Origin: G963677445 sp963677445
GTDB lineage: Bacteria; Bacteroidota; Ignavibacteria; Ignavibacteriales; Melioribacteraceae
DNA: 64,000 nucleotides
Reading direction: 5' to 3'
Assembly: GCA_963677445.2 (NCBI GenBank)
Contig: CAXXGF010000028.1
Coordinates: forward strand, 62,001 to 126,000
A program made the position numbers and the translations under genes. Below are positions 54,610 through 63,929 of the stretch, one piece after another. The first letter of the stretch is position 1; the number at the start of each line of letters is the position of its first letter. The notes beneath the pieces were generated by a model. That model ran no database searches. It was not told where the DNA came from and was given only the letters and a program-made list of their open reading frames with translations.

Positions 54610-56016
54610 ATGTTAAAAAGATACCGCACTCCATTTATATTGTCAATCGTACTATTAGCCTTCTCAACTCTCATTTTCGCCCAGGAAAATAAAACCTTTG
54701 ATTCTGAATTAATTAAAGAAGTACAGGGATCATTTAATCCCGACGCAAAGGATATTGCGTTGATTAATGCTGTTACAAATAACAATGTAAAAGAGCTTGC
54801 TCTCAACAGGAAACTTGTCAACAGCCACAACGATTTTTATGATGTTGAGGTTGACGTGAAAGGCATTACAAATCAGAAAAGCACAGGCCGCTGCTGGATG
54901 TTCGCCGCTACAAACATTATGCGTCCCGCGGTTATGGAAAAATTCAAACTTTCCTCATTCAAATTTTCACTTGCGTATCTCTTTTTCTGGGATAAAATGG
55001 ATAAAGCCAATTATTTCCTGGAAAAAATTATTGAAACGGCGGACCGTGATGTTGATGACCGGGAACTCCAGGCATTCCTCGGAACCCCCGTTCCCGATGG
55101 CGGCTGGTGGAATTACGCGGTTAACCTCATCAGCAAATATGGTGTTGTGCCATCAGAGATTATGCCTGAAACAAAAAACACAAGTAAATCGGGCTACCTG
55201 AACAAAGTATTCGATAACTATTCCCGCAACTGTGCTGTTGAATTAAGAAAAATGGTAAAGGATGGCAAAGACACCGATGAAATAAGAGAAAGAAAAGTTG
55301 AGATGCTGAAAGAATATTACCGTGTTCTGGTTATGCATTTTGGCTGTCCTCCTGAAAAATTTACCTGGATATATAAAAACAAAGAAGATAAACTTGTTGA
55401 AAAAGAGTATACCCCTGTTGAATTCTATAAAGAGGCTGTCGGGCTTAATCTTTATGACTATGTTTCAGTGGTAGATTATCCTTCTTTCCCTTATAATGAA
55501 CATTACAAAATAAATATGTGCACAAACATGATCGAAACTCCCGACTGGGATTTCATAAATGTCAGCGCGGAGAAACTTAAAAAATACACGCTGAAAGTAT
55601 TAAAAGATAAGCAGCCTGTATGGTTCTCAGCCGATGCCGGATGGCAGATGGAAAGGGAACATGGAATTATGGCGGGCAATATCTATGATTACGAACACCT
55701 CTACGGCATAAAAGATAATTTGTCAAAAGCTGACCGTATCAAATACAAGGCAAGCGTGGCAAATCACGCGATGGTATTTGTAGCCGCCGACACCGAAGAT
55801 GACAAAGTTCTAAAATGGAAAGTGGAAAACTCATGGGGAACAGATATTGGCAATTCGGGCTACTGGGCAATGTATGACTGCTGGTTCGATAAATATGTAT
55901 TTAACGTAATTATCGACAAAAAATATATCGATGAAGAGGACCTCAAAATTCTTGAAAAAGACCCCAAAACAATCCCGGCCTGGGATCCCCTCCGCTCAGC
56001 GATGTTTAACGACTAA
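54610..56016 (+). CDS. exported C1 peptidase (bleomycin hydrolase / aminopeptidase C family)
   Basis: 468 residues. Signal peptide MLKRYRTPFILSIVLLAFST, then the papain-like PepC fold: TGRCWMFAATNIM (Cys), NHAMVFVAAD (His) and VENSWGT (Asn). The family is normally cytoplasmic (about 440-455 residues), so the signal peptide makes this an exported variant. It lacks a C-terminal sorting domain. Starts with RBS gaaggaaag and ends with a hairpin 30 bp later. Confidence 0.92.
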   Translation: MLKRYRTPFILSIVLLAFSTLIFAQENKTFDSELIKEVQGSFNPDAKDIALINAVTNNNVKELALNRKLVNSHNDFYDVEVDVKGITNQKSTGRCWMFAATNIMRPAVMEKFKLSSFKFSLAYLFFWDKMDKANYFLEKIIETADRDVDDRELQAFLGTPVPDGGWWNYAVNLISKYGVVPSEIMPETKNTSKSGYLNKVFDNYSRNCAVELRKMVKDGKDTDEIRERKVEMLKEYYRVLVMHFGCPPEKFTWIYKNKEDKLVEKEYTPVEFYKEAVGLNLYDYVSVVDYPSFPYNEHYKINMCTNMIETPDWDFINVSAEKLKKYTLKVLKDKQPVWFSADAGWQMEREHGIMAGNIYDYEHLYGIKDNLSKADRIKYKASVANHAMVFVAADTEDDKVLKWKVENSWGTDIGNSGYWAMYDCWFDKYVFNVIIDKKYIDEEDLKILEKDPKTIPAWDPLRSAMFND

Positions 56017-56042
56017 GAGTTTTCCCGCCCAACAAAAATTTA

Positions 56043-56074
56043 AAAAGCGCCACGAATCATTACGCGGCGCTTTT
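56043..56074 (+). terminator. terminator after the C1 peptidase gene
   Basis: Stem aaaagcgcc/ggcgctttt with a 14-base loop, followed by T residues. Confidence 0.6.
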
Positions 56075-56184
56075 CTGAATATTTTTCCATTTGCGAAGAA
56101 AAACAGTTGCCAGATTAATTTCAGAAATATATTAGCCCAGTGAAAAACCATTGAAAAAGTGGACCAAAAATGGTACCATGCATC

Positions 56185-56360
56185 ATGGTCAATAATATCC
56201 GTTTAAAAGTAGTTTTTTCTAAAACACAGTCAGATGTTGAACCTGTAAGAGATTGGCTGCGAAATTTAACTCGTGATGAGAAAAAAAATTATTGGAGAGG
56301 ATATTAAAACAGTACAGTTTGGATGGCCCCTTGGGATGCCGGTCGTTCGAAAACTCAGAA
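56185..56360 (+). pseudogene. HigB-like (Gp49-type) toxin, frameshifted and truncated
   Basis: From ATG 56185: RLKVVFSKTQSDVEPVRDWL then a stop at 56266-56270 region unless the A run at 56281-56288 is shortened by one. After that the frame continues KKIIGEDIKTVQFGWPLGMP and VVRKL, matching the phage-derived Gp49-like/HigB family, but stops matching at about 56360, where a dispersed repeat begins. The C-terminal third is missing. Its normal partner is a HigA-type XRE protein, present 1.3 kb downstream at 57701. Confidence 0.6.
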
Positions 56361-57700
56361 CTCCTGATCCCGATAATAAAAACAATAACTTACATGGATT
56401 CATTCGCAAAATAAAATCGCGGGATAGAAGTCTGGAAGAAAGTCCCGTCAGGGACGACAGAGACAACTTTTCATCCTGCAAAATGGGACATCTTTTTTAT
56501 TGTTTGCCCGATGAATTAGAAATACGGTTCTATATGAAATACAGTGGGTAATTTTTGTCGGTCCTGACAATTAAAGAAAATCTTTTGTTAAAGTATAACC
56601 GGATAATCCCGACGTGTAGCTTCCGCCCCTACAGGGCTTAAATACACTTTTTCTTTTATTACCCCGGGCGTTGCCCGGGGCTGTTGATTGTCGCGCTTTC
56701 AGCGCTAATAATAATTCCAGTTTGTGACAGATGGATACAAAACCCTGAAAGGGTGCAGGCAACAGGCCGGGGCATCGCCCCGGTTAAGAAAAACAAAGAC
56801 ACCATCAGAGCCCTGAAAGGGCGAAAGCAGCAAACGCATAAAGATATGGAAAGCTGAAAGCGTCTGGCTCAGTCGGGGTAAGAGGGACTTTAAGACTCAT
56901 CCACTTTTTTCAAGACCGTGCGCTCTGTGGTGGTGAAGAGACCAGGAGCTGGTTTCCGGAAATCAAACATGACAATATGCGAATCTTTGATTCATATCTT
57001 TATCCGCTATTTTATTACTTTACCCACTAAATTTCATATAGAACCGGAAATACTGTTTATGTTGAGAACTTGGGATATAATATTCGCGATGAACTTCCGC
57101 GATTTCATTTTGCGAGAGGTATGGAGTTCTGAAACCGGAACCTGGACTATGGGAGGTTCGAAGTTACTTAAAGGATCGCATTTCAATAGCTCTCTTTACA
57201 GTAGTTGAGGATAATATGATTTTGCTTCATGGATTTATTAAAAAATCCCGAAAAACACATAATGATGATGTTAGTTTGGCGAGAAAATGAGCAAATGATA
57301 CCAGGAGATAATGGCACTAAGATAGAGTATAAATAATTTATTTTTAGTTTTTTTTTGGCATTCCCGACCCCACCCTAAATCCTTCCCCTTAGTAAGGGGA
57401 GGGACTTTTAAAGCCCCTCTCCTTAAAGTGCGCCGTGGTGTGAGAGAGATTGGGGTGAGGTTATGAAGAATTCAATAACAACAGGTTAGCCAACAAATGC
57501 TATCATTCTATTTAATTCACATTTGATAAAAATACTCCAGGACATATTGATGTTAGCGGATAATTATAATCGCTCATTATTCTTCTCGTTTCTCTATCTT
57601 AGTGCCATTGCCAGGGGGTGGATCACAGCGTTTTTTGCTGTGAGACGGGGGAGGACTCAACCTAGAGTGGTCAGCTAACTTTTTTCTGGTTCAGCCGTTT
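56361..57700. repeat. 1.3-kb repeat insertion zone between HigB and HigA
   Basis: Contains the inverted match of 18753-18960 (56345-56480), a left arm (56523-56612) whose inverted copy lies at 58190-58270, and gccccggggc-type palindromes (56640-56790). It also holds an inverted match of 18640-18700 (57065-57135) and a 300-bp element bounded by perfect 18-bp inverted repeats (57310-57327 and 57592-57609; aatggcactaagatagag). No gene. Confidence 0.65.
57310..57609. mobile_element. MITE-like element with 18-bp perfect terminal inverted repeats
   Basis: aatggcactaagatagag at 57310-57327 is perfectly inverted at 57592-57609. The 264 bp inside have no coding frame. No transposase is in the window, so mobility is inferred from structure only and target-site duplications are not clear. 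Confidence 0.5.
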
Positions 57701-57982
57701 ATGAATAATAAGTGTATCGGAAGCAATTTTGATGATTTTCTTGAAAGGGAAGGTTTGCTTGCGGAAGTTGAATCGACAGCCATTAAAAGAGTCATTGCCT
57801 TTCAAATTAATGAGCTGATGACAAAACAGAATCTTTCAAAAGCGGCGATGGCGAGACAAATGAAAACCAGCCGGTTTTCATTTGACAGATTGCTTGACCC
57901 CAAAAATGAATCAGTGACCCTTCAAACATTAGAACGCGCCGCGCTGGTTTTAGGTAAAAGACTGCAGATCGATTTTATTTGA
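57701..57982 (+). CDS. HigA-type XRE antitoxin
   Basis: 93 residues. NFDDFLEREGLLAEVESTAI, then a helix-turn-helix (NLSKAAMARQMKTSRFSFDRL) and DPKNESVTLQTLERAALVLG. This is the usual antitoxin of Gp49-like HigB toxins. Its operon partner is the fragment at 56185, displaced by 1.3 kb of repeats, so it may now be expressed from a new promoter or be orphaned. Confidence 0.85.
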   Translation: MNNKCIGSNFDDFLEREGLLAEVESTAIKRVIAFQINELMTKQNLSKAAMARQMKTSRFSFDRLLDPKNESVTLQTLERAALVLGKRLQIDFI

Positions 57983-58011
57983 CATGGAATCTCGCTCTTA
58001 AATATGTTTGT

Positions 58012-58158
58012 TTATCCCAACTCTTCATCCAGTTTATCCAGGTTGCTTTTGCCGCTTGCATAGGCATAGAGACCGGAAGGAATGATCAGCAGATTTTCAG
58101 ATAATTCAAATTTTGTTTTACCGGTAATAACTCCTTTGCTGAATTTATTTTTACTCAT
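58012..58158 (-). CDS. short ORF, doubtful
   Basis: 48 codons on the minus strand (MSKNKFSKGVITGKTKFELS ... DKLDEELG). A clean start and stop, and composition like a real protein, but no ribosome-binding site and no recognised family. It may be the C-terminal part of a lost gene. Overlaps nothing. Confidence 0.25.
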   Translation of the reverse strand: MSKNKFSKGVITGKTKFELSENLLIIPSGLYAYASGKSNLDKLDEELG

Positions 58159-58730
58159 GAAATTTTTCAGCCGGGAAGTTTTGGGATTATCCGGTTATAC
58201 TTTAACAAAAGGTTTTGTTTAATTGTCAGGACCGATAAAAATCACCCGCTGTATTTCACATAGAACCAAAACTTGTGAGCTGCCTCCCTAAAAGAATTTT
58301 CAGTGGCTGAGTTTTCTCCGCTTTGGAAGGTTAAAGTCGAAGACCTTTTTCTCTCCCATTATTTTTCCGGCATTCATAAACTACTTTCAATTACTATTTG
58401 CCAATTATCAATAATTTTATTATTTTACTTCCGACTGTTTGCATTTGGGATTTTTTGCTCTCAATATATAATGAGTAAATTCGTTTTAGACAAAAATAGA
58501 ATAAATGTATTTTTCCCGGCCCGATAAGAGTAATATTAGTTTCGTTGAGGAGTTCTGCCGGAAATAAAGTAGTTCTTGATTCAACAGCCGGGTATATTTT
58601 TGAGCCGGATAAAATCTGTATATTTTCTTGTCAACATTTTATTTTAATAAAAGGAAATATTCTGAATAACTTCAACAAAACCGGGAAAAGAGTTTTCAGG
58701 AATCGAATAATATCTCCCCGGGGTAAAAAT
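58159..58730. other. intergenic with inverted copy of the 56523 arm
   Basis: 58190-58270 is the reverse complement of 56523-56612 (ataaccggataatccc, ctgacaattaa). The translatable frame at 58303-58527 is not convincing. No gene. Confidence 0.55.
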
Positions 58731-59117
58731 TTGAAAGGGGTAGAAAAAAAGTCAGATAGGCTGAAATATTGGCTGGGTATAATTGTCGCTTTTATCGCCA
58801 TTTTCACATTTCTACTGGATATTCCAAATAAGATCAGGGAATTATGGACACCATCAAGTTCAAGATTTTATGGAATTGTTATTGACAGACAAGGCATACC
58901 GGTCAAATTTGCCAATATTGAGATTTACAAATATGATAGAGATACAGTCAGAATTGGTGTGGGAAAAACAACTTCCACCGGTGAGTTTAATTTTGAGGTA
59001 AAAGCAAAATCAGGGGAAACAACCTGGGTAGTAGTTTCCCGGCACGGTTGTATAGGCTTTCGGGGTTATAAAACCCTTCTGGGGAATAGCAAAATCCTGT
59101 TTAAGGAGGAGCGATGA
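58731..59117 (+). CDS. single-pass membrane protein with carboxypeptidase-regulatory-like domain
   Basis: 128 residues from TTG 58731 (no ATG in frame, so the start is uncertain). One membrane helix (LGIIVAFIAIFTFLLDI) then a periplasmic CarboxypepD_reg-like domain (GIVIDRQGIPVKFANIEIYK, TTSTGEFNFEV). Overlaps the start of the TPR gene at 59114 by 4 bp, so they are translationally coupled; the pair may assemble at the membrane. Confidence 0.65.
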   Translation: MKGVEKKSDRLKYWLGIIVAFIAIFTFLLDIPNKIRELWTPSSSRFYGIVIDRQGIPVKFANIEIYKYDRDTVRIGVGKTTSTGEFNFEVKAKSGETTWVVVSRHGCIGFRGYKTLLGNSKILFKEER

Positions 59118-61606
59118 AAGGTTTTGTAATTATTTTAACATTTATAATCTTCGCTAATAATACTTTTAGCCAATATAATATCAGGGGGCGGGTTATTGAT
59201 TCCGACACTCTCGGCATTCCTTTTGCGGAGGTTCGATTACCCGGTTTTGACAGCCAGACCACCGATCAGCGCGGTTATTTCATCTTTCAGGTTTCAGAGG
59301 AAAAATGTAACGCCTATAAAATAACTGGCGGCGTCGATTTGTTTGTTGAAGTCAAAAAAGAAAATATGGTAATTTTAGAGCCCCCTGATCAAAAACTCAG
59401 GCTGGCTTTTAATCCGGACATTCAGCCTCATTTTCAGATCATGCTGGTTAATAAAGGCTCTTTGCTGCTGGTGAAAAATGAAAAAATGCTGGACCATATC
59501 CTACGACAAAAAATAGATGCGGCGGTGAGCGCGAAAGAAGAGGAATTTGCCCGCCGCGACATACTTGCTGAAGAGGCGGCGCGATTGGGTCTTTCAAAAG
59601 AAACATTATTGACCGCGGTGGAAAGTTATAAAGATATGTTGCGCTCCAGTCCCGATTTAAATAAAAGAGGACTTGCGGCATTGGATGATATGTACGCCGC
59701 CAGTGAATACAAAATAAAAAAAGCAAAAGGTGAAGAAGCAAAAAAATATTTTCAGGAAGCCATCTCAAAGGATGAAAAAATTATTCGTCAGGCTCAACAG
59801 GCTGAATCCCGCCTGCCGGAAGAATATTATAACCTTGGACTGACCTTCTTCGAAGAAGCGCGTTATGACAGCTCATTGCATTATTTTTCAAAAGCTGATA
59901 GCCTCAGCCCGAATAACTTAACGCGGCTCAATATGCTGGGAAGGTCTTTAAGTAAACTGGCTTTGCATGAAAGATCTCTTAAAGTATATAAAAAAGCGCT
60001 TTTTGTTGCCAGGTCTGAGTTCCCATCTGATCATCCGGAGGTTGCCACAATTTTAAACAATATCGCCATAGTACTGAAATCCAGGGGAGATTATGACGGG
60101 GCGCTGGAAAAATATAATGAAGCTCTCGGGATCGATGAATCATATTACGGGAGGAATCATCCCAGAGTTGCCACCGGACTGAACAATATAGCCATAGTAC
60201 TGAAATCCAGGGGGGATTATGCAGGGGCGCTGGAAAAATATAATGAATCGCTCAGGATTAATGAAGAATATTACGGGAGGAATCATCCCAGAGTTGCCAC
60301 CGGGCTGAACAATATCGCCTTAGTACTGGCCTCCAGTGGGGATTATGAAGGGGCGTTGGAAAAATATAATGAAGCTCTCGGGATCGATGAATCATATTAC
60401 GGTAGGAATCATCCCGATGTGGCAATAGATTTAAACAATATAGCCGGAGTACTGGTCTCCAGGGGGGATTATGACGGGGCTCTGGAAAAATATAATGAAG
60501 CTCTCGGTATCGATGAATCATATTACGGTAGGAATCATCCCAGAGTTGCCACCGGACTGAACAATATCGCCGGAGTACTGAAATCCAAGGGGGATTATGA
60601 AGGGGCGCTGGAAAAATATAATGAAGCTCTCAGGATCGATGAAACATATTACGGGAGGAATCATCCCGATGTGGCAATAGATTTAAACAATATCGCCGTA
60701 GTGCTGAAATCGAGGGGGGATTATGCAGGGGCGCTGGAAAAATATAATGAATCGCTCAGGATTAATGAATCATATTTCGGGAGGAATCATCCCAGCGTTG
60801 CCACCGGGCTGAACAATATCGCCTTAGTACTGGCCTCCAGGGGGGATTATGCAGGGGCGCTGGAAAAATATAATGAAGCTCTCAGGATCGATGAATCATA
60901 TTACGGTAGGGATCATCCCGATGTGGCAATAGATTTAAACAATATCGCCGTAGTGCTGAAATCGAGGGGGGATTATGCAGGGGCGCTGGAAAAATATGAT
61001 GAAGCCCTTAGAATTTTGGCAATATTTTTCGAACCGGATCATCCCGATGTATTAACTGTCCGTAACAATCGGGACCAGGTTTATTGGGATTCATTAAGTG
61101 AAAAGGATCGCTGGTATCTACAAACACAAGACAGGATTTTACAACTAAAAGATACCTCCTTAAACTTTACTAATCCGGTTAGGATGGAATTGCTTAATGT
61201 TATCGGCGTTGGCTATATCAAACAAGCAAAGGCAGATTCCGCGCTGATTTATTTAAATGAAGCCTTGCCCATTGCTTTAAAACTTAAAGACAAAGAGATA
61301 GAAGGCAAACTGCTTAATAACCTGGGTTCAGCGCACAAACTAAGTGGTAATTGGACAGAAGCGGAAAGATATATTCGAAGAAGTATCGAACATAACAGTG
61401 AAGTTTTAGGTGAGAATGCGGCTGTGCTTGCATACAGCTATTTTCATTTAAGCGGCATTTTTCACTCCCGCGCTCAATTAGACAGCGCTAAGGTCTATGG
61501 GGAGAAGAGCCGGGTCCTGGCCGAAAAAAATAACCTGGAAGAACTCCTGCAGGAAATCAATGAATTATTAGAAACCATTTCGATTAACCGGGGTAAACAC
61601 AATTGA
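59114..61606 (+). CDS. exported TPR protein with eight near-identical repeats
   Basis: 830 residues. Signal peptide (MKGFVIILTFIIFANNTFS), CarboxypepD_reg-like domain (about 25-110), a coiled-coil region (ISAKEEEFARRD... KKAKGEEAKKYF), TPR units, and from about residue 306 eight 42-residue TPR_12/kinesin-light-chain-like repeats (GDYxGALEKYNEALGIDESYYGRNHP). Then more TPR and a helical tail. The array alternates RVATGL and DVAIDL forms, suggesting duplication of a two-unit block. TPR proteins bind peptides. RBS ggagg at 59105. Coupled to the membrane protein. Confidence 0.88.
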   Translation: MKGFVIILTFIIFANNTFSQYNIRGRVIDSDTLGIPFAEVRLPGFDSQTTDQRGYFIFQVSEEKCNAYKITGGVDLFVEVKKENMVILEPPDQKLRLAFNPDIQPHFQIMLVNKGSLLLVKNEKMLDHILRQKIDAAVSAKEEEFARRDILAEEAARLGLSKETLLTAVESYKDMLRSSPDLNKRGLAALDDMYAASEYKIKKAKGEEAKKYFQEAISKDEKIIRQAQQAESRLPEEYYNLGLTFFEEARYDSSLHYFSKADSLSPNNLTRLNMLGRSLSKLALHERSLKVYKKALFVARSEFPSDHPEVATILNNIAIVLKSRGDYDGALEKYNEALGIDESYYGRNHPRVATGLNNIAIVLKSRGDYAGALEKYNESLRINEEYYGRNHPRVATGLNNIALVLASSGDYEGALEKYNEALGIDESYYGRNHPDVAIDLNNIAGVLVSRGDYDGALEKYNEALGIDESYYGRNHPRVATGLNNIAGVLKSKGDYEGALEKYNEALRIDETYYGRNHPDVAIDLNNIAVVLKSRGDYAGALEKYNESLRINESYFGRNHPSVATGLNNIALVLASRGDYAGALEKYNEALRIDESYYGRDHPDVAIDLNNIAVVLKSRGDYAGALEKYDEALRILAIFFEPDHPDVLTVRNNRDQVYWDSLSEKDRWYLQTQDRILQLKDTSLNFTNPVRMELLNVIGVGYIKQAKADSALIYLNEALPIALKLKDKEIEGKLLNNLGSAHKLSGNWTEAERYIRRSIEHNSEVLGENAAVLAYSYFHLSGIFHSRAQLDSAKVYGEKSRVLAEKNNLEELLQEINELLETISINRGKHN
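60030..61040 (+). repeat. 126-bp coding tandem repeat (8 TPR units)
   Basis: Eight copies of a 42-codon unit in the TPR gene, nearly identical at DNA level with two interleaved variants. Signature of recent unequal recombination; copy number likely variable. Confidence 0.93.
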
Positions 61607-61920
61607 TTGCCCTGGTGTATATCATAAAATAAAGAGAGATAAATTGAATTAACAAATCGGAAATTTAACAAAATTAACATTTGTCAGTAAGTATTATCTT
61701 CCAATAACGAGCGTTCACAAATTTGATGGTCCATAGTCTGCTTTAAATTATCAATTACCTATTCCCAATTTCCTTCTTAATTGTTAATTGAGTTTTGCCA
61801 TCCTGCGCTGAATATGGGGGCTTAGTAAATAATTCCCCATTCCCAACTCTCCTCCCTCTGCTATTTAAATGATTCTTTTATTATCTTACTTTAAGAACAT
61901 TGGCACATACCGGAGGCAGG
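61607..61920. other. intergenic, no gene seen
   Basis: 314 bp after the TPR gene. 61785-61815 has a degenerate inverted relative of the gcaaaatggcaaaa module (ttttgccatcctgcgctga). The ggagg site of the next gene is at 61911-61915. Confidence 0.45.
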
Positions 61921-62904
61921 ATGCAAAAATATTTAAGCTGGTTACCTGAAGGAGAACCCTGGGTGGAATACAGAACCCGGATCGATCTTCTCGATGAGAA
62001 TCCCGAAGATAGATCGCTTAAGTATCTTTACACCCGGATAACTGATCACCCGCAAATTGCTGACCTGATGAACCAGCTTGAATCGTGGCCCGGCTCTGTG
62101 TTAAAACGGCATAATGACGCCAAACTGCTTTTGCACAAACTTGTTTTCCTTGCCGATATCGGTCTGAAAAAGGACATTCCTCAAATAGCGAAAATATCAG
62201 AGATCATCTTGGATAACCATTCGGATGAAGGTCCATTCAATGTAATGGTCAATATTCCAACCCGTTTCGGCGGATCGGGGAAAGATGAAATGTCATGGTT
62301 TTTATGCGACGCCCCCCTTATCGTTTATTCCCTGGGCAGTTTCGGCTATAAAGAGGATGAGCGTGTGCTAAAAGCTCTTGATTACCTGACGCCGCTTGCC
62401 AGGGATAACGGCTGGCCCTGTGCCGCATCTCCCCGATGGGGAAAATTCCGGGGACCGGGGCGAAAGGATGATCCCTGTCCTTACGCGACTCTGATTATGT
62501 TAAAAGCAATTCTTCCCTTTGCTTCTCAAATCGATCCTGAAATAATAAAAACAGGGATACAGACTTTCGAAAATTTGTGGCAGATAAGAAAGGAGAAAAA
62601 ACCTTTCCTTTTCGCGATGGGAACTGATTTCAAAAAACTGAAGGCGCCTTTGATATGGTATGATATTCTACATCTTTTGGATACTCTTTCCTCTTTCGAA
62701 GGGGCTGAAAAGCTAAAGGTTGTTTCTGAACTCGCGGCCATCCTTAAAAATAAATCTGATAAAAATGGTATGTTCACTCCTGAATCAATCTATATGCCAT
62801 GGAAAGGATGGGATTTTGGTCAAAAGAAGGCTCCTTCCCGCTGGATCACATTCCTCGCGCACAGAATTATCAGCAGATTAAATAAATATAAATCGGGCGA
62901 ATGA
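61921..62904 (+). CDS. uncharacterised protein, alpha/alpha-toroid-like
   Basis: 327 residues from ATG 61921 (ggagg just before; a TTG at 61900 would add seven). The pattern of YLTPLARDNGWPC, FRGPGRKDDPCPYATLIML, then helical repeats and MPWKGWDFGQKKAPSRWITFL resembles prenyltransferase/squalene-cyclase-type alpha/alpha-toroid proteins of unknown function. No catalytic motif that I can name. Standalone gene. Confidence 0.7.
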   Translation: MQKYLSWLPEGEPWVEYRTRIDLLDENPEDRSLKYLYTRITDHPQIADLMNQLESWPGSVLKRHNDAKLLLHKLVFLADIGLKKDIPQIAKISEIILDNHSDEGPFNVMVNIPTRFGGSGKDEMSWFLCDAPLIVYSLGSFGYKEDERVLKALDYLTPLARDNGWPCAASPRWGKFRGPGRKDDPCPYATLIMLKAILPFASQIDPEIIKTGIQTFENLWQIRKEKKPFLFAMGTDFKKLKAPLIWYDILHLLDTLSSFEGAEKLKVVSELAAILKNKSDKNGMFTPESIYMPWKGWDFGQKKAPSRWITFLAHRIISRLNKYKSGE

Positions 62905-62955
62905 GGCCTGAAATAAAAACAAATTACCGCGGAAGTAAAACTGAATTCTCTAAGG

Positions 62956-63568
62956 ATGATTCCCATTTTTTTTGTACCTCAAAGCAGTCTTTTGTTTTCG
63001 CATACCATGGAAATTCACACAGGTTTTCTTTGTAATAATGATGTTATAATTAAATCTTCAGCAATTGGAAAGGATGGAGGTATTCTCCTTGCCGGTGAAT
63101 TTGAGGGTGGTGATCTGATCTATGGAAAAGTTACCCTGACAAACTGGGGGAAGGATATATTTCTCGCATGTTTTGATAAAAATCTAAAATATAAGTGGAT
63201 GAAAAAACAGGCGGCGCTGACGCCGGTTTTTGTAATAGTGTCGTTGCCTACAGCAAAGGAGATACAATTTGCAGAGGCTGGTTTGAGGGACCGGAGCTTA
63301 CAGCCGGAGAGATAAAGCAAAAAATGGAAGTTCTTATAAAGCGCGTGATTTGTTTGTTGTGGCAATAATTAGTGAAGGAAAATGCATCGGGGTAAAAACA
63401 ATTCCCACCGAACATGAGTCATATGCAGAAAACATTTTAATCCCTCCGGAAGGGAAATTGCTGATCACCGCGAATGTAAGAGGAGAGCCGGAATACGAAA
63501 ATAAAAAAATATTTTCCGATCCTTTCATTTACAATCCAATAATACTTACCGGTAATAAATTGCGTTAA
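62956..63568 (+). pseudogene. SBBP-repeat-like exported protein fragment, two frameshifts
   Basis: Frame one reads KDGGILLAGEFEGGDLIYGK and NWGKDIFLACFDKNLKYKWMKK; frame two (after one A restored in the run at 63202-63207) reads TGGADAGFCNSVVAYSKGDT; frame three (shift near 63311) reads DLFVVAIISEGKCIGV and EHESYAENILIPPEG up to TAA 63566-63568. The combined sequence resembles the beta-propeller-like SBBP repeats of surface proteins. It lacks a clear signal, a full repeat array and a sorting domain, so it is a fragment as well as frameshifted. Confidence 0.6.
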
Positions 63569-63605
63569 TTTTATTATCTTTGTTTTTTTATTCAACGGAA
63601 AGGTT

Positions 63606-63917
63606 ATGCCTGACAGAAATAATTTTATTCTTGGAATAGTAGCGTCAGTATTCGGATTTGGAGCCATAATTTTATTCATTTTATCAGGCCCGCCATATTT
63701 TTATCTGTTTGGCCTGGCCATATTTGTTTTCGGTATTTATATCCTGATTAAGTGGAGCGCCGATAATTACATCTGGCAATGTGATAAATGCGGAACAAAA
63801 TTCAGAATTGATTTCAAGACAAATCTCCTGGGTATCAACGGGGGAGTGAATAAAAAACTGCTTTATTGTCCCTCCTGCAAAAAGAAGACCTGGTGTAATG
63901 GTCATCCCTTAACCTGA
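63606..63917 (+). CDS. two-helix membrane protein with zinc-ribbon-like C-terminus
   Basis: 103 residues. Two membrane helices (FILGIVASVFGFGAIILFIL; FYLFGLAIFVFGIYILIKW), then WQCDKCGTKFRI and LYCPSCKKKTWC, two CxxC pairs that can hold a zinc ion. RBS ggaaagg. Function unknown; followed 12 bp later by a lipoprotein gene, so probably an operon. Confidence 0.75.
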   Translation: MPDRNNFILGIVASVFGFGAIILFILSGPPYFYLFGLAIFVFGIYILIKWSADNYIWQCDKCGTKFRIDFKTNLLGINGGVNKKLLYCPSCKKKTWCNGHPLT

Positions 63918-63929
63918 AAGGAAAAAAAG

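Noticed and set aside
56590..56870. GC-rich palindromic block as a structured RNA
   Set aside because: Resembles known short intergenic Bacteroidota repeats (cccggg-type stems) with no conserved RNA fold that I could support.
58303..58527. 74-codon frame
   Set aside because: Cysteine- and aromatic-rich noise without ribosome-binding site or family.
60030..61040. 126-bp spaced repeats as a CRISPR array
   Set aside because: In-frame TPR units of a signal-peptide protein; no spacers.
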